The notes under the pieces are model-generated. The model was not told the DNA's origin. It was given only the letters and a program-made list of their open reading frames with translations, and made no database searches. Below are positions 40,933 to 48,025 of a DNA stretch of 64,000 nucleotides, piece by piece. The DNA is from Acidobacteriaceae bacterium. Its GTDB lineage: Bacteria; Acidobacteriota; Terriglobia; Terriglobales; Acidobacteriaceae. Position 1 is the stretch's first letter. Each line of letters starts with the position of its first letter. The position numbers were made by a program, and so were the translations under genes. The stretch covers positions 1 to 64,000 of the forward strand of contig JAPWKG010000006.1 of assembly GCA_028283625.1 (NCBI GenBank). Reading direction: 5' to 3'.

Positions 40933-42303
40933 ATGGCACGCTTGTATCCCTTTCACGCTCTCCGTTACGACACCAACCGCGTCAACATGGCCGACGTCGT
41001 CACCCAGCCATACGACAAGATCTCGCCCGACATGCAGGAGGCCTACTACGCGGCCAGCCCCTACAACCTGATCCGCGTCATCCTGGGCAAGAAGGAAGCC
41101 TCCGATAACGACCTGCACAACGTCTACACCCGCGCTGCGGAAACGCTCACGGCATGGCGCAAGGAACAGATCCTGAAGGAAGAGGCTGAGCCTGCGCTCT
41201 ACGGTTACTCGCAGGTCTACACCGTTCCCGGCACCGACGAGGTGCGTGAGCGCCGCGGCTTCATCGGCCTCGGCCATCTGCACGACTACGCCGACAAGGT
41301 CGTCTACCGTCACGAACAGACCTTCCCCAAGCACAAATCCGACCGCCTGGCGCTCTTCAAAGCCACCCGTGCCTACTGCGAGCAGATCTACATGCTTTAC
41401 TCCGACCCCAGCTTCACCGCAGAAGAGCTGATCTTCGGCGTCAAGCAGGGCGAGGCCACCAAGCCTGCCGATCTCGAAATCACCGATGAGTACGGTGTCG
41501 TGCACCGCGTCTGGAAGCTGGCCGAACCGGCGCTCATCCAGAAGGTGCTCGAAGCCATGCAGGACAAGTGGCTCCTCATCGCCGACGGACATCATCGCTA
41601 CGAGACCTCTACGGCCTACATGCACGAACGCGCCGCCGAGCTCGGCATCGACGAAAAGTCCGTCGAGCCGACTCTGGATGCCAACGGCCTTCCTCAGCCT
41701 GCCTTCCCGGAAGCGGCAATGATGATGACCTTCGTCAATGCCGAAGCGCCCGGCATCACCATCCTGCCAACCCACCGCGTCGCCTTCAACCTCGACGGCT
41801 TCAGCGGCCGCGAGTTCGCGCAAAAGGCTGCGGCTTACTTCAACGTCAAAGAGATTCCCACCACGCAGAGCGGCCACTACCCCGGAGCAGCGGCGTTGCT
41901 GGAAACACTGACCCAGGAACCCGGCGTCGCCTTCATCGCCGCAACGCGCGAAGGCGACTACCTGCTCACGCCAAAGGCCGAGGCGGTTCAGCCTCTGCTG
42001 GCTAACCTCTCTCCGCGTCAGGCCGAACTGGACGTCGTGCAGCTGCACAAGGTCGTCTTGGAGCAGTTGCTCGGTCTCGACGAAGAGACCGTGCGTGCAG
42101 GTTCGAACGTTCGCTATCTGCGCGAGGCCTCCGAGGCTCTCGCACAGGTTGGCAGCGGCAACGCCGACGTCGCGTTCCTCATCAAGCCCGTCACGCTTGA
42201 CCAGATGAAGGACATCTCGCTCAACCTGGAAGTCATGCCGCAGAAGTCCACCGACTTCTACCCCAAGCTTCTCTCCGGCCTGGCGATGTACACGCTCGAC
42301 TAA
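40933..42303 (+). CDS. DUF1015 family protein (SerK-related)
   Basis: 456 residues. The N-terminus (ARLYPFHALRYD and VTQPYDKIS) and the central LIADGHHRYETS block are the hallmarks of DUF1015. An archaeal member (SerK) is a free serine kinase that uses ADP; bacterial members are uncharacterised, and that activity is only inferred here. No membrane or signal segment. AGAGG lies seven bases before the ATG, and a TAGAAT hexamer overlaps the end of the preceding gene. Confidence 0.9.
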   Translation: MARLYPFHALRYDTNRVNMADVVTQPYDKISPDMQEAYYAASPYNLIRVILGKKEASDNDLHNVYTRAAETLTAWRKEQILKEEAEPALYGYSQVYTVPGTDEVRERRGFIGLGHLHDYADKVVYRHEQTFPKHKSDRLALFKATRAYCEQIYMLYSDPSFTAEELIFGVKQGEATKPADLEITDEYGVVHRVWKLAEPALIQKVLEAMQDKWLLIADGHHRYETSTAYMHERAAELGIDEKSVEPTLDANGLPQPAFPEAAMMMTFVNAEAPGITILPTHRVAFNLDGFSGREFAQKAAAYFNVKEIPTTQSGHYPGAAALLETLTQEPGVAFIAATREGDYLLTPKAEAVQPLLANLSPRQAELDVVQLHKVVLEQLLGLDEETVRAGSNVRYLREASEALAQVGSGNADVAFLIKPVTLDQMKDISLNLEVMPQKSTDFYPKLLSGLAMYTLD

Positions 42304-42328
42304 TCCCTCCGCGAACAGCAGACACCAA

Positions 42329-42355
42329 CGGGCGCAACCGCACAGGTTGCGCCCG
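42329..42355. terminator. Bidirectional terminator
   Basis: Perfect 11-base arms CGGGCGCAACC and GGTTGCGCCCG with a five-base loop, between the convergent DUF1015 and second VWFA genes. Confidence 0.75.
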
Positions 42356-42382
42356 CTTGCCTTTGCGCCTCTTTAAGGAGAG

Positions 42383-43546
42383 CTACTCTACCGGCAGACG
42401 TGCCTTATAGCCATCCCGGTGAATGACCGAATACTTGAGCGGCCGCCCTTTTTCATCCTGCATCTTCAGCGGCTTGCCTTCCGCATCCACCAGGTACACC
42501 TTCACCTTGCGATACGAGCCGTCGTTCTTGGTATTCGTCGGCTTGTAGGTGACCACGTATTCATTGCGGATCGACTCATTGATCTGCGAAAAAATATCCG
42601 GCAGCTCTCCCTGGAAGATCGGCCTGAAGCTCATGCCTCCGGTCATATCCGCAAACGTCTTCATCTGGTTATCGGCCTGCAGATAGGTCATGCGCGTCAT
42701 GGGCCCCATCGCTCCCCGCGCATCGGCCATCGTACGAACGAACTGGCCGGTTGAGATCGTGAAGATTGAAACGTTCGGGGTAGCCTTCACCTTGGCATAC
42801 ATCTGGTCCAGCGTCAGGTGCGACATGGTGTCGACACCGGTGCTGATCAGCACAATGTACTTTCGGCCCTCAATGCGCGTCAGCCGGTCCAGCGTGTCGT
42901 ACAGGGCATCGAACTGATTGGTCTCGCGAAAGCCCGGAATGATCAGGCTGTTCAGCGCCTGATCCACCGTGTCTTTGTTGTTCGTAAAATCCGTCAGCAC
43001 ATGCGGCTTGATGTCGTAGGTCTCCACGGCGACATAATCCTCCGGCTGCATGGTGCGGAAGAAGCCGTCGGCGGCATTCTGCATATCGCGGATAAAGAAG
43101 TATGAGTTTGCGGCAAACTCCAGCAGCAGCACCACCGTGATTGGTGTTCTGGTCACCTTTACCGAGCTGACCTCCTGCTCCTTACCATCCTCCACCACCA
43201 GAAAGTTTTCGGGCTTCAGTCCCGGCACAAACTGGTGTGTCTTATCCAGCAGCACATTCACATCCAGGTTGACGATCGGCACATCCACGCGCATCGAGTA
43301 CGTCGCGCCTCCGGGATTATCGACCTTCTCCTCTGCCGGTGCCGGAGGCGGAGCCACCGCGTCGTCCTTCTTCTTCGGCAACACAATGCCATCGTTGCCC
43401 ATATCCGGTCCACTGGAGTCATCGGCAGCCGGCTGCGTCTGCGCAGGCTTCTGTTGACTGGGTGCTTGCTGATCCTGGGCAACGGCCACACCGGCGCAGA
43501 ACAGCGTGCTCCACAGTGCGGCCACCAAAAGCTTGCCTGTTCTCAT
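42383..43546 (-). CDS. Secreted VWFA-related protein (acidobacterial type), altered MIDAS
   Basis: 387 residues with a signal peptide (about 1-23, ending GVAVAQ). A Pro/Gln-rich stretch is followed by the beta domain (IVNLDVNVLLDKTHQFV, FLVVEDGKEQEV) and a VWA-like fold (YIVLISTGVDTM, MRMTYLQADNQM). The position of the metal site reads LLLEFAANSYF instead of an Asp-x-Ser-x-Ser motif, so metal binding is probably lost. It shares the fold and C-terminal EYVVTYKPTN pattern with the protein at 38094-39218. It is divergent from the LolC-like gene. Confidence 0.85.
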   Translation of the reverse strand: MRTGKLLVAALWSTLFCAGVAVAQDQQAPSQQKPAQTQPAADDSSGPDMGNDGIVLPKKKDDAVAPPPAPAEEKVDNPGGATYSMRVDVPIVNLDVNVLLDKTHQFVPGLKPENFLVVEDGKEQEVSSVKVTRTPITVVLLLEFAANSYFFIRDMQNAADGFFRTMQPEDYVAVETYDIKPHVLTDFTNNKDTVDQALNSLIIPGFRETNQFDALYDTLDRLTRIEGRKYIVLISTGVDTMSHLTLDQMYAKVKATPNVSIFTISTGQFVRTMADARGAMGPMTRMTYLQADNQMKTFADMTGGMSFRPIFQGELPDIFSQINESIRNEYVVTYKPTNTKNDGSYRKVKVYLVDAEGKPLKMQDEKGRPLKYSVIHRDGYKARLPVE

Positions 43547-43626
43547 CCGTTCCCTCGGGCGTAGGTGGGTTCTCTCCAGATTAGACGGAAGAACCCCCTC
43601 TGCAGACTTACCCAGGACTTAAATGC

Positions 43627-43654
43627 GACACCCCTCCTCGAAAGGAGGGGTGTC
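43627..43654. repeat. Perfect 12-base inverted repeat
   Basis: GACACCCCTCCT and AGGAGGGGTGTC with a CGAA loop. It lies upstream of both neighbouring genes, so it is not a terminator for either. It may belong to an interspersed intergenic repeat family. Confidence 0.65.
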
Positions 43655-43829
43655 CGCAAAACAGAGCGCCTCCTATCAAGGGAAGCAACCGGTGGGGGAT
43701 CGTCCCGACCAGAGGCGCAGAACAATTTTGGCACAAATTATGAATTTTTCCAGAAAAATCACGTTTCGCCGATTTTGCCGCCTCCCGAAATCCTTCCCCC
43801 TCCCTGCAACGCGTTCCCCGTCCGCCGGG

Positions 43830-43835
43830 TAGACT
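43830..43835 (+). promoter_or_regulatory. TANNNT hexamer 10 nt before the LolC-like start
   Basis: TAGACT, ten bases before GTG 43846, no Shine-Dalgarno sequence between. Spacing slightly longer than for the other leaderless candidates. Confidence 0.3.
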
Positions 43836-43845
43836 GGGGCTGACC

Positions 43846-45102
43846 GTGCGTTTTGAACTCTTTATCGCCGCCCGCTATCTCCGTGCCCGCCGCCGCCAAC
43901 GCGTCGTCGGCCTCGTCACCGGACTCTCCGTCATCGGAATCACCGCCGGAGTAGCCGCGCTCATCATCGCTCTGGCCATCACCAACGGCATGCGGCGCGA
44001 CATGCAGGACCGGCTCGTCGGAGCCACCGCGCACATCCAGCTCCTCCGTCCCACCGCTGACGGCATCCGGGACTGGCGCCCCCTGCTCGACCGCCTCCGG
44101 CAGACCCCGCACGTCACAGCCATCGCTCCGGCCATGTACGGGCAGGTGCTCATCTCGCGCGGTGCGCGCTCCGGCGGCGCGCTCATCGAAGGCATCCTCC
44201 CGCAAAGCGAACGCCAGGTCGGCACCCTGCTGCAATCCATCACCCAGGGCACCGCTGACGACCTCGAGCCGGTCTCCGATCAGGACGCCGCCTCTTCCTG
44301 GGACATAGCCACGCCTCCCATCGTCATCGGCCACGACCTGGCCGACACCATCGGAGCCCAGGTCGGCGACACCGTACTGGTGACCTCGCCCCAGGGTGAG
44401 CTCACCCCCCTCGGGCTCGTGCCCCGCTACCGCCGCTTCCACGTCACCGGCATCTTCACCTCAGGCTTCTATCAGTACGACTCGGCCTACGCGCTCATGC
44501 GGCTCACCGACGCCCAGCACCTCTTCTCCGAGCCCGACCTCATCACCGTCTACAGCATCAAAACCGACGATCTATACCGCGCGCCCGAAGTGGCCCGGCA
44601 GCTTGAACAAACTGCGGGCAAAGGCTTTCAGGCACTCACCTGGATGGAGCAGAACAGCGAACTCTTCCGCGCCCTGAAGCTCGAACAGGTGGTGACCTTC
44701 ATCGTCGTAGCCCTGATCGTCGTCGTCGCCGCACTCAACATCCTGATAGCGCTCACCATGATGGTGATGGAAAAGACACGCGACGTTGCTGTCATGATGG
44801 GCTACGGTGTCTCCAAGGCACAGGTCCGCCGTATCTTCCTTCTTCAGGGCCTCATCATCTCCGCCGTAGGCACCTCGGCCGGGCTCGTCGTGGGGTACCT
44901 CTGCTCCATCATCGGATCGCACTACCGCTTCATCCATCTCGATGCGAGCGTGTACTCGATCAGCTATCTCCCCTTCGCACCGCGCCTGACCGACGCCCTG
45001 ATCGTCGCCGCCGTCTCTCTCGGCGTTTCTCTGCTGGCTACGCTGTATCCTTCGCAAAACGCCGCAAGCATCCTGCCCGCCGAAGCTCTGCGCTACGAGT
45101 AG
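43846..45102 (+). CDS. lolC: LolC/LolE-type ABC transporter permease
   Basis: 418 residues from GTG 43846. FELFIAARYLRARRRQRVVG with VTGLSVIGITAGVAALIIAL forms the first membrane helix; a periplasmic domain spans about 45-265, and three helices follow (about 280-310, 330-355, 378-400). This is the FtsX/LolCE layout of four helices. It would release lipoproteins from the inner membrane to LolA. The matching ATPase (46337-47032) lies 1.2 kb downstream, separated by an antisense gene and one co-directional gene. Confidence 0.87.
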   Translation: MRFELFIAARYLRARRRQRVVGLVTGLSVIGITAGVAALIIALAITNGMRRDMQDRLVGATAHIQLLRPTADGIRDWRPLLDRLRQTPHVTAIAPAMYGQVLISRGARSGGALIEGILPQSERQVGTLLQSITQGTADDLEPVSDQDAASSWDIATPPIVIGHDLADTIGAQVGDTVLVTSPQGELTPLGLVPRYRRFHVTGIFTSGFYQYDSAYALMRLTDAQHLFSEPDLITVYSIKTDDLYRAPEVARQLEQTAGKGFQALTWMEQNSELFRALKLEQVVTFIVVALIVVVAALNILIALTMMVMEKTRDVAVMMGYGVSKAQVRRIFLLQGLIISAVGTSAGLVVGYLCSIIGSHYRFIHLDASVYSISYLPFAPRLTDALIVAAVSLGVSLLATLYPSQNAASILPAEALRYE

Positions 45103-45107
45103 TACCG

Positions 45108-45803
45108 CTACTTGCCGCCAGCTGGCTCCTGCGACAGCTTCGTCGTATGCACAAAGGCCAGCACCTCGTTCGGCCACGCCCCCGTGTGCTTGGAGAAGCT
45201 GAACCGCGCATTGCCCTCGGTAAAGTTATGGGCTCCCGCCTGAGTCGTCTCCGGGCCATCCTCACGCAGGCTCTGCCAGCTCTTCTCCGCCGGACGCACA
45301 ATCGCGATATGCCCCGGATGCTTGCGATTCGGATTCACATAATCCAGCACCACCAGGTTGCCCTGGTTTGCCAACCGCTGCGCATCCTCCAGGTGAAACA
45401 CCTGGCGCCAGCCATGGTCCACACCCTCGCGTGAGGCAAACCAGCGCCCCTGCGCGCTGGCCAGCAGCGTCTGCCCATGTTCCGGAGGACGCAGCATGTA
45501 CACATCCAGCCGCTTGCCCACCGCTGCGGCAAACGCCGAGCAATGCGTATGCGGCCCCGAGCCCTGCTCCGGCGCTCCGGTCGGCTCCCCGGTCTCCCAG
45601 TTCACATGCATATTCTGCTGCCAGCGATGTTCGACATCCATGCTGTCCAGAACAGCGCGCAACCGTTCTCCAGCGGGCGTCACCACACCGCAGCAGCTTG
45701 TCACAGAAGCACGCGTCGTCTCATCCTGCGGCGAAGGGGCCTGCGCATACAGCACAGGCGTATGAAGGCAAACAAGCCCTGCGAGAACCAGCAATCGTCC
45801 CAT
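45108..45803 (-). CDS. Secreted protein with possible NlpC/P60- or CHAP-like fold
   Basis: About 231 residues with a signal peptide (1-20, ending VLYAQ). A Cys in GPHTHCSAFAAAVGKRL (about residue 88) and a His in KHPGHIAIVRP (about 164) are spaced like the catalytic pair of NlpC/P60 or CHAP amidases, which cut cell-wall peptides. The fold call is by eye only. The start at 45803 is preferred because an AGGA lies at a better distance. It is antisense between the two Lol genes and its stop is five bases from the LolC-like stop. Confidence 0.6.
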   Translation of the reverse strand: MGRLLVLAGLVCLHTPVLYAQAPSPQDETTRASVTSCCGVVTPAGERLRAVLDSMDVEHRWQQNMHVNWETGEPTGAPEQGSGPHTHCSAFAAAVGKRLDVYMLRPPEHGQTLLASAQGRWFASREGVDHGWRQVFHLEDAQRLANQGNLVVLDYVNPNRKHPGHIAIVRPAEKSWQSLREDGPETTQAGAHNFTEGNARFSFSKHTGAWPNEVLAFVHTTKLSQEPAGGK

Positions 45804-45853
45804 GGAGTGCATCCTACTTCGCGTATGCTCAAACGCGCGAGGATTTCTCCAGC

Positions 45854-46330
45854 ATGACCAATCGCCTTCGTTACGTCTCCGCCTCTCCCGAGGGCTATGC
45901 CCGTCTTGGCGACTTCGGCCACTATCTGAACACCAAGACCACGCTCTCCCCCGTTCTCAAAGCGATGATTGATCTACGCGTCTCGCAGATCAATCACTGC
46001 GAGTACTGCATGCAGCTCCATGCCGACGAGATGCGCAAGCACAACGAACCCGAGACCCGCATCGCTGCTGTGGAAGACTTCCGCAACACCGACGCCTTCA
46101 CGCCACGCGAAAAAGCCGCGCTCGCCTGGGCCGAAACCCTCACCCTCCTGCCGGAAAGCCATCGCGCCACCGAGGAAGAGTACGCGGCGATCAGCGAGTT
46201 TTTTCAGGGCAAAGACCTCGCGGACCTGACCTACGTCATCGCAGCCATCAACGCCTGGAACCGCATCGGCGTTGCCTTCCGCCCCCAGTACCGCGGCCTT
46301 CCCTCCAAGAGCGAACCCTCCGTACACTGA
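45854..46330 (+). CDS. Carboxymuconolactone decarboxylase-family (AhpD-like) protein
   Basis: 158 residues, all helical. The redox/catalytic motif is INHCEYCMQLHADEM (Cys-x-x-Cys followed by His), typical of AhpD-like alkyl hydroperoxidase partners in the CMD family. Remaining helices (REKAALAWAETLTLLPE, LTYVIAAINAWNRIGV) match the second half of the domain. It probably reduces peroxides or serves as a general redox protein in the cytosol. It ends six bases before the LolD-like gene. Confidence 0.88.
   Translation: MTNRLRYVSASPEGYARLGDFGHYLNTKTTLSPVLKAMIDLRVSQINHCEYCMQLHADEMRKHNEPETRIAAVEDFRNTDAFTPREKAALAWAETLTLLPESHRATEEEYAAISEFFQGKDLADLTYVIAAINAWNRIGVAFRPQYRGLPSKSEPSVH
46323..46328 (+). 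promoter_or_regulatory. TANNNT hexamer 8 nt before the LolD-like start
   Basis: TACACT inside the last codons of the AhpD-like gene, eight bases before the ATG at 46337, no usual Shine-Dalgarno between. Predicts a leaderless mRNA. Confidence 0.4.
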
Positions 46331-46336
46331 AGATCG

Positions 46337-47032
46337 ATGCCGACTTTGCTGGATACACAGGGCCTGACCAAACGCTACGCCGCCTTCCGCTCCGGATCAG
46401 CAGGCGTGGAGCTTTTCCGCGACCTTTCTCTCTCGGTGGAGGAAGGCGAGCTGCTGGCCATTGTCGGTGAATCCGGTGCCGGAAAAAGTTCTCTGCTGCA
46501 TCTCTTCGCGGCACTCGAAAAGCCGAACGCCGGAACCATCCGACTCGGCGACCGCGAGCTCACGCAGATGACCGCCGCCGAAGCCTCCGACTTCCGCAAT
46601 CGCGAGGTCGGCTACGTCTGGCAGTTTCACTATCTGCTGCCGGAGTTCAGCGCGCTGGAAAACATCGCACTGCCGCTAATGTCTCGCGGCATCGCGCGCC
46701 AGCAGGCCTTGCAACAGGCCTCCGTATGGCTTCAGCGTGTCGGCCTTCAGGCGCGCGGCGACCACCGCTCCGGCGAGCTCTCCGGCGGCGAGCAGCAGCG
46801 CATCTCCATCGCGCGCGCGCTCGTCACCGAACCCCGTCTCCTGCTGGCTGATGAGCCCACCGGCGACCTCGACAACCAGACCGCCGAACAGATCTTCGCT
46901 CTCATTCAGGATCTGCACCGCGAGCGCGGGCTCACCACCCTCATGGTGACCCACAACCTCAACTTCGCTCAACGCTGCGACCGCATGCTCCGTCTACGCA
47001 ACGGACAACTCGAGCCGGTCGCCCGTACCTGA
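46337..47032 (+). CDS. lolD: LolD-type ABC transporter ATPase
   Basis: 231 residues. Walker A is GESGAGKSS (about 44-52), the signature motif [15 protein letters not shown], and Walker [18 protein letters not shown] followed by [13 protein letters not shown]. The GDLDN extension after Walker B places it in the LolD/MacB/FtsE branch. It would energise lipoprotein release with the LolC-like permease encoded upstream. The stop lies in the first copy of a 16-base tandem repeat (47021-47068). Confidence 0.9.
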   Translation: MPTLLDTQGLTKRYAAFRSGSAGVELFRDLSLSVEEGELLAIVGESGAGKSSLLHLFAALEKPNAGTIRLGDRELTQMTAAEASDFRNREVGYVWQFHYLLPEFSALENIALPLMSRGIARQQALQQASVWLQRVGLQARGDHRSGELSGGEQQRISIARALVTEPRLLLADEPTGDLDNQTAEQIFALIQDLHRERGLTTLMVTHNLNFAQRCDRMLRLRNGQLEPVART

Positions 47033-47068
47033 TTACGCCCGTACCTGATTACGCCCGTACCTGATTAC
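47021..47068. repeat. Three tandem copies of a 16-base unit
   Basis: GCCCGTACCTGATTAC occurs at 47021-47036, 47037-47052 and 47053-47068 without mismatch. Copy 1 contains the LolD-like stop (47030-47032) and copy 3 contains the stop of the convergent ferredoxin gene (47065-47067). Confidence 0.95.
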
Positions 47069-47424
47069 GTCCGTGCCGGACGATGCGCGCACTGCGCCGT
47101 GTTGATGCAGCTTTCCGGCAAACGCAACCGCTCCACCGGCTTGCCTTCGACCAGGTGCTGCTGCACCATCTCGCCCACGTCCTCCAGCTTCAGAAAGCCG
47201 TACCAGACCGCCTCCGGGTAGACCACCGCTACCGCCGCATGCTCGCACTGGTCCAGGCATCCGGTCTCCTGCACACGCACCTTGCCCTTCAACCCGGCCT
47301 TCTTCACCGCGTCCTTCAAGACGTCCTTAAGATGCTTCGATCCATGCTGTGCGCAGCTCGGGCGGGGCGCACCCTCGCCGCGATCATTGCCACAAACAAA
47401 AACATGATGTTCAAAATTCGGCAT
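47065..47424 (-). CDS. Thioredoxin-like [2Fe-2S] ferredoxin
   Basis: 119 residues. Four cysteines are arranged as Cys-x12-Cys in VCGNDRGEGAPRPSC and Cys-x3-Cys in TGCLDQCEHA, the cluster ligands of the thioredoxin-like 2Fe-2S ferredoxins (NuoE-like fold). The rest (VVYPEAVWYGFLKLEDVGEMV) matches the family. It is a soluble electron carrier; its partner is unknown. The stop lies in a tandem repeat and the gene is convergent with lolD. Three extra residues after the last Arg are not conserved. Confidence 0.88.
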   Translation of the reverse strand: MPNFEHHVFVCGNDRGEGAPRPSCAQHGSKHLKDVLKDAVKKAGLKGKVRVQETGCLDQCEHAAVAVVYPEAVWYGFLKLEDVGEMVQQHLVEGKPVERLRLPESCINTAQCAHRPART

Positions 47425-47486
47425 AGCGCGTTAGATGAGTGAAAAGCAGTGGAGGTGCGGCGAAACTTCTGCGAAAATGTACGGGT

Positions 47487-47948
47487 ATGCTTCTTGACGA
47501 CCTGACCACTATCAAGGACGACATGGTCGCGTTCATCGCCGGACACGGCATGCGCAGCATGAAGGCCTTTGTTCCCGAAGAAGTTCCCTCGGTTCTGTTT
47601 GAAGACGACGACCCCGATGGCTGGAAAGACTTTGTCGAACACGCAAAGTCTGCCTCCGTTCCGTTCATCACCATGAGCGAAGTCGTTCTGGAGCCGGAAG
47701 ACGTCGCAACCCTGATCGGTCAGGTCCGCGACCAAAACTATCCGGACCACGACATGGAAGAGCTCGAAGAGGCTCAGGAGCTGACCCGGCACGTAGGCAA
47801 GGTCGGCTACATCCAGCTCAGCTTCAGCTCCGGCGGCGTTCTCTATCTCTACGAAGCCGCTACCGAGTGGTATGACCGGTTCCAGGAGTTGCTGGAAACC
47901 GTCACCGAGCTCGGACAGATCATGCTCGACGACAACGACGACGAGTAG
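47487..47948 (+). CDS. Acidic conserved protein of unknown function
   Basis: 153 residues from ATG 47487. Acidic and cytosolic; no membrane segment. A helix-rich N-terminus (LLDDLTTIKDDMVAFIAGHG) leads to alternating strand and helix segments (VLFEDDDPDGWKDFVEHA, SFSSGGVLYLYEA) and an Asp/Glu tail (MLDDNDDE). No family recognised. It sits directly before recJ; its stop TAG overlaps a possible GTG for recJ by one base. Confidence 0.7.
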   Translation: MLLDDLTTIKDDMVAFIAGHGMRSMKAFVPEEVPSVLFEDDDPDGWKDFVEHAKSASVPFITMSEVVLEPEDVATLIGQVRDQNYPDHDMEELEEAQELTRHVGKVGYIQLSFSSGGVLYLYEAATEWYDRFQELLETVTELGQIMLDDNDDE

Positions 47949-48025
47949 TGCCTCGCACGAGGCTCTCTCCTGCGAGGCCTCGCGCGTCCTACTCTTCCCT
48001 CGCCTCACGGCACCGCGCTTACCCC

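Larger units (their letters stand above)
43547..43845. other. Divergent intergenic region with a strong hairpin
   Basis: About 300 bases between the second VWFA gene (minus) and the LolC-like gene (plus). It holds the inverted repeat at 43627-43654, an A/T-rich patch (43724-43765) and a TAGACT hexamer (43830-43835). No convincing gene is present. Confidence 0.6.

Noticed and set aside
40648-42048. 466-residue open frame on the minus strand
   Set aside because: Antisense shadow of the DUF1015 gene, which has clear family motifs on the plus strand.
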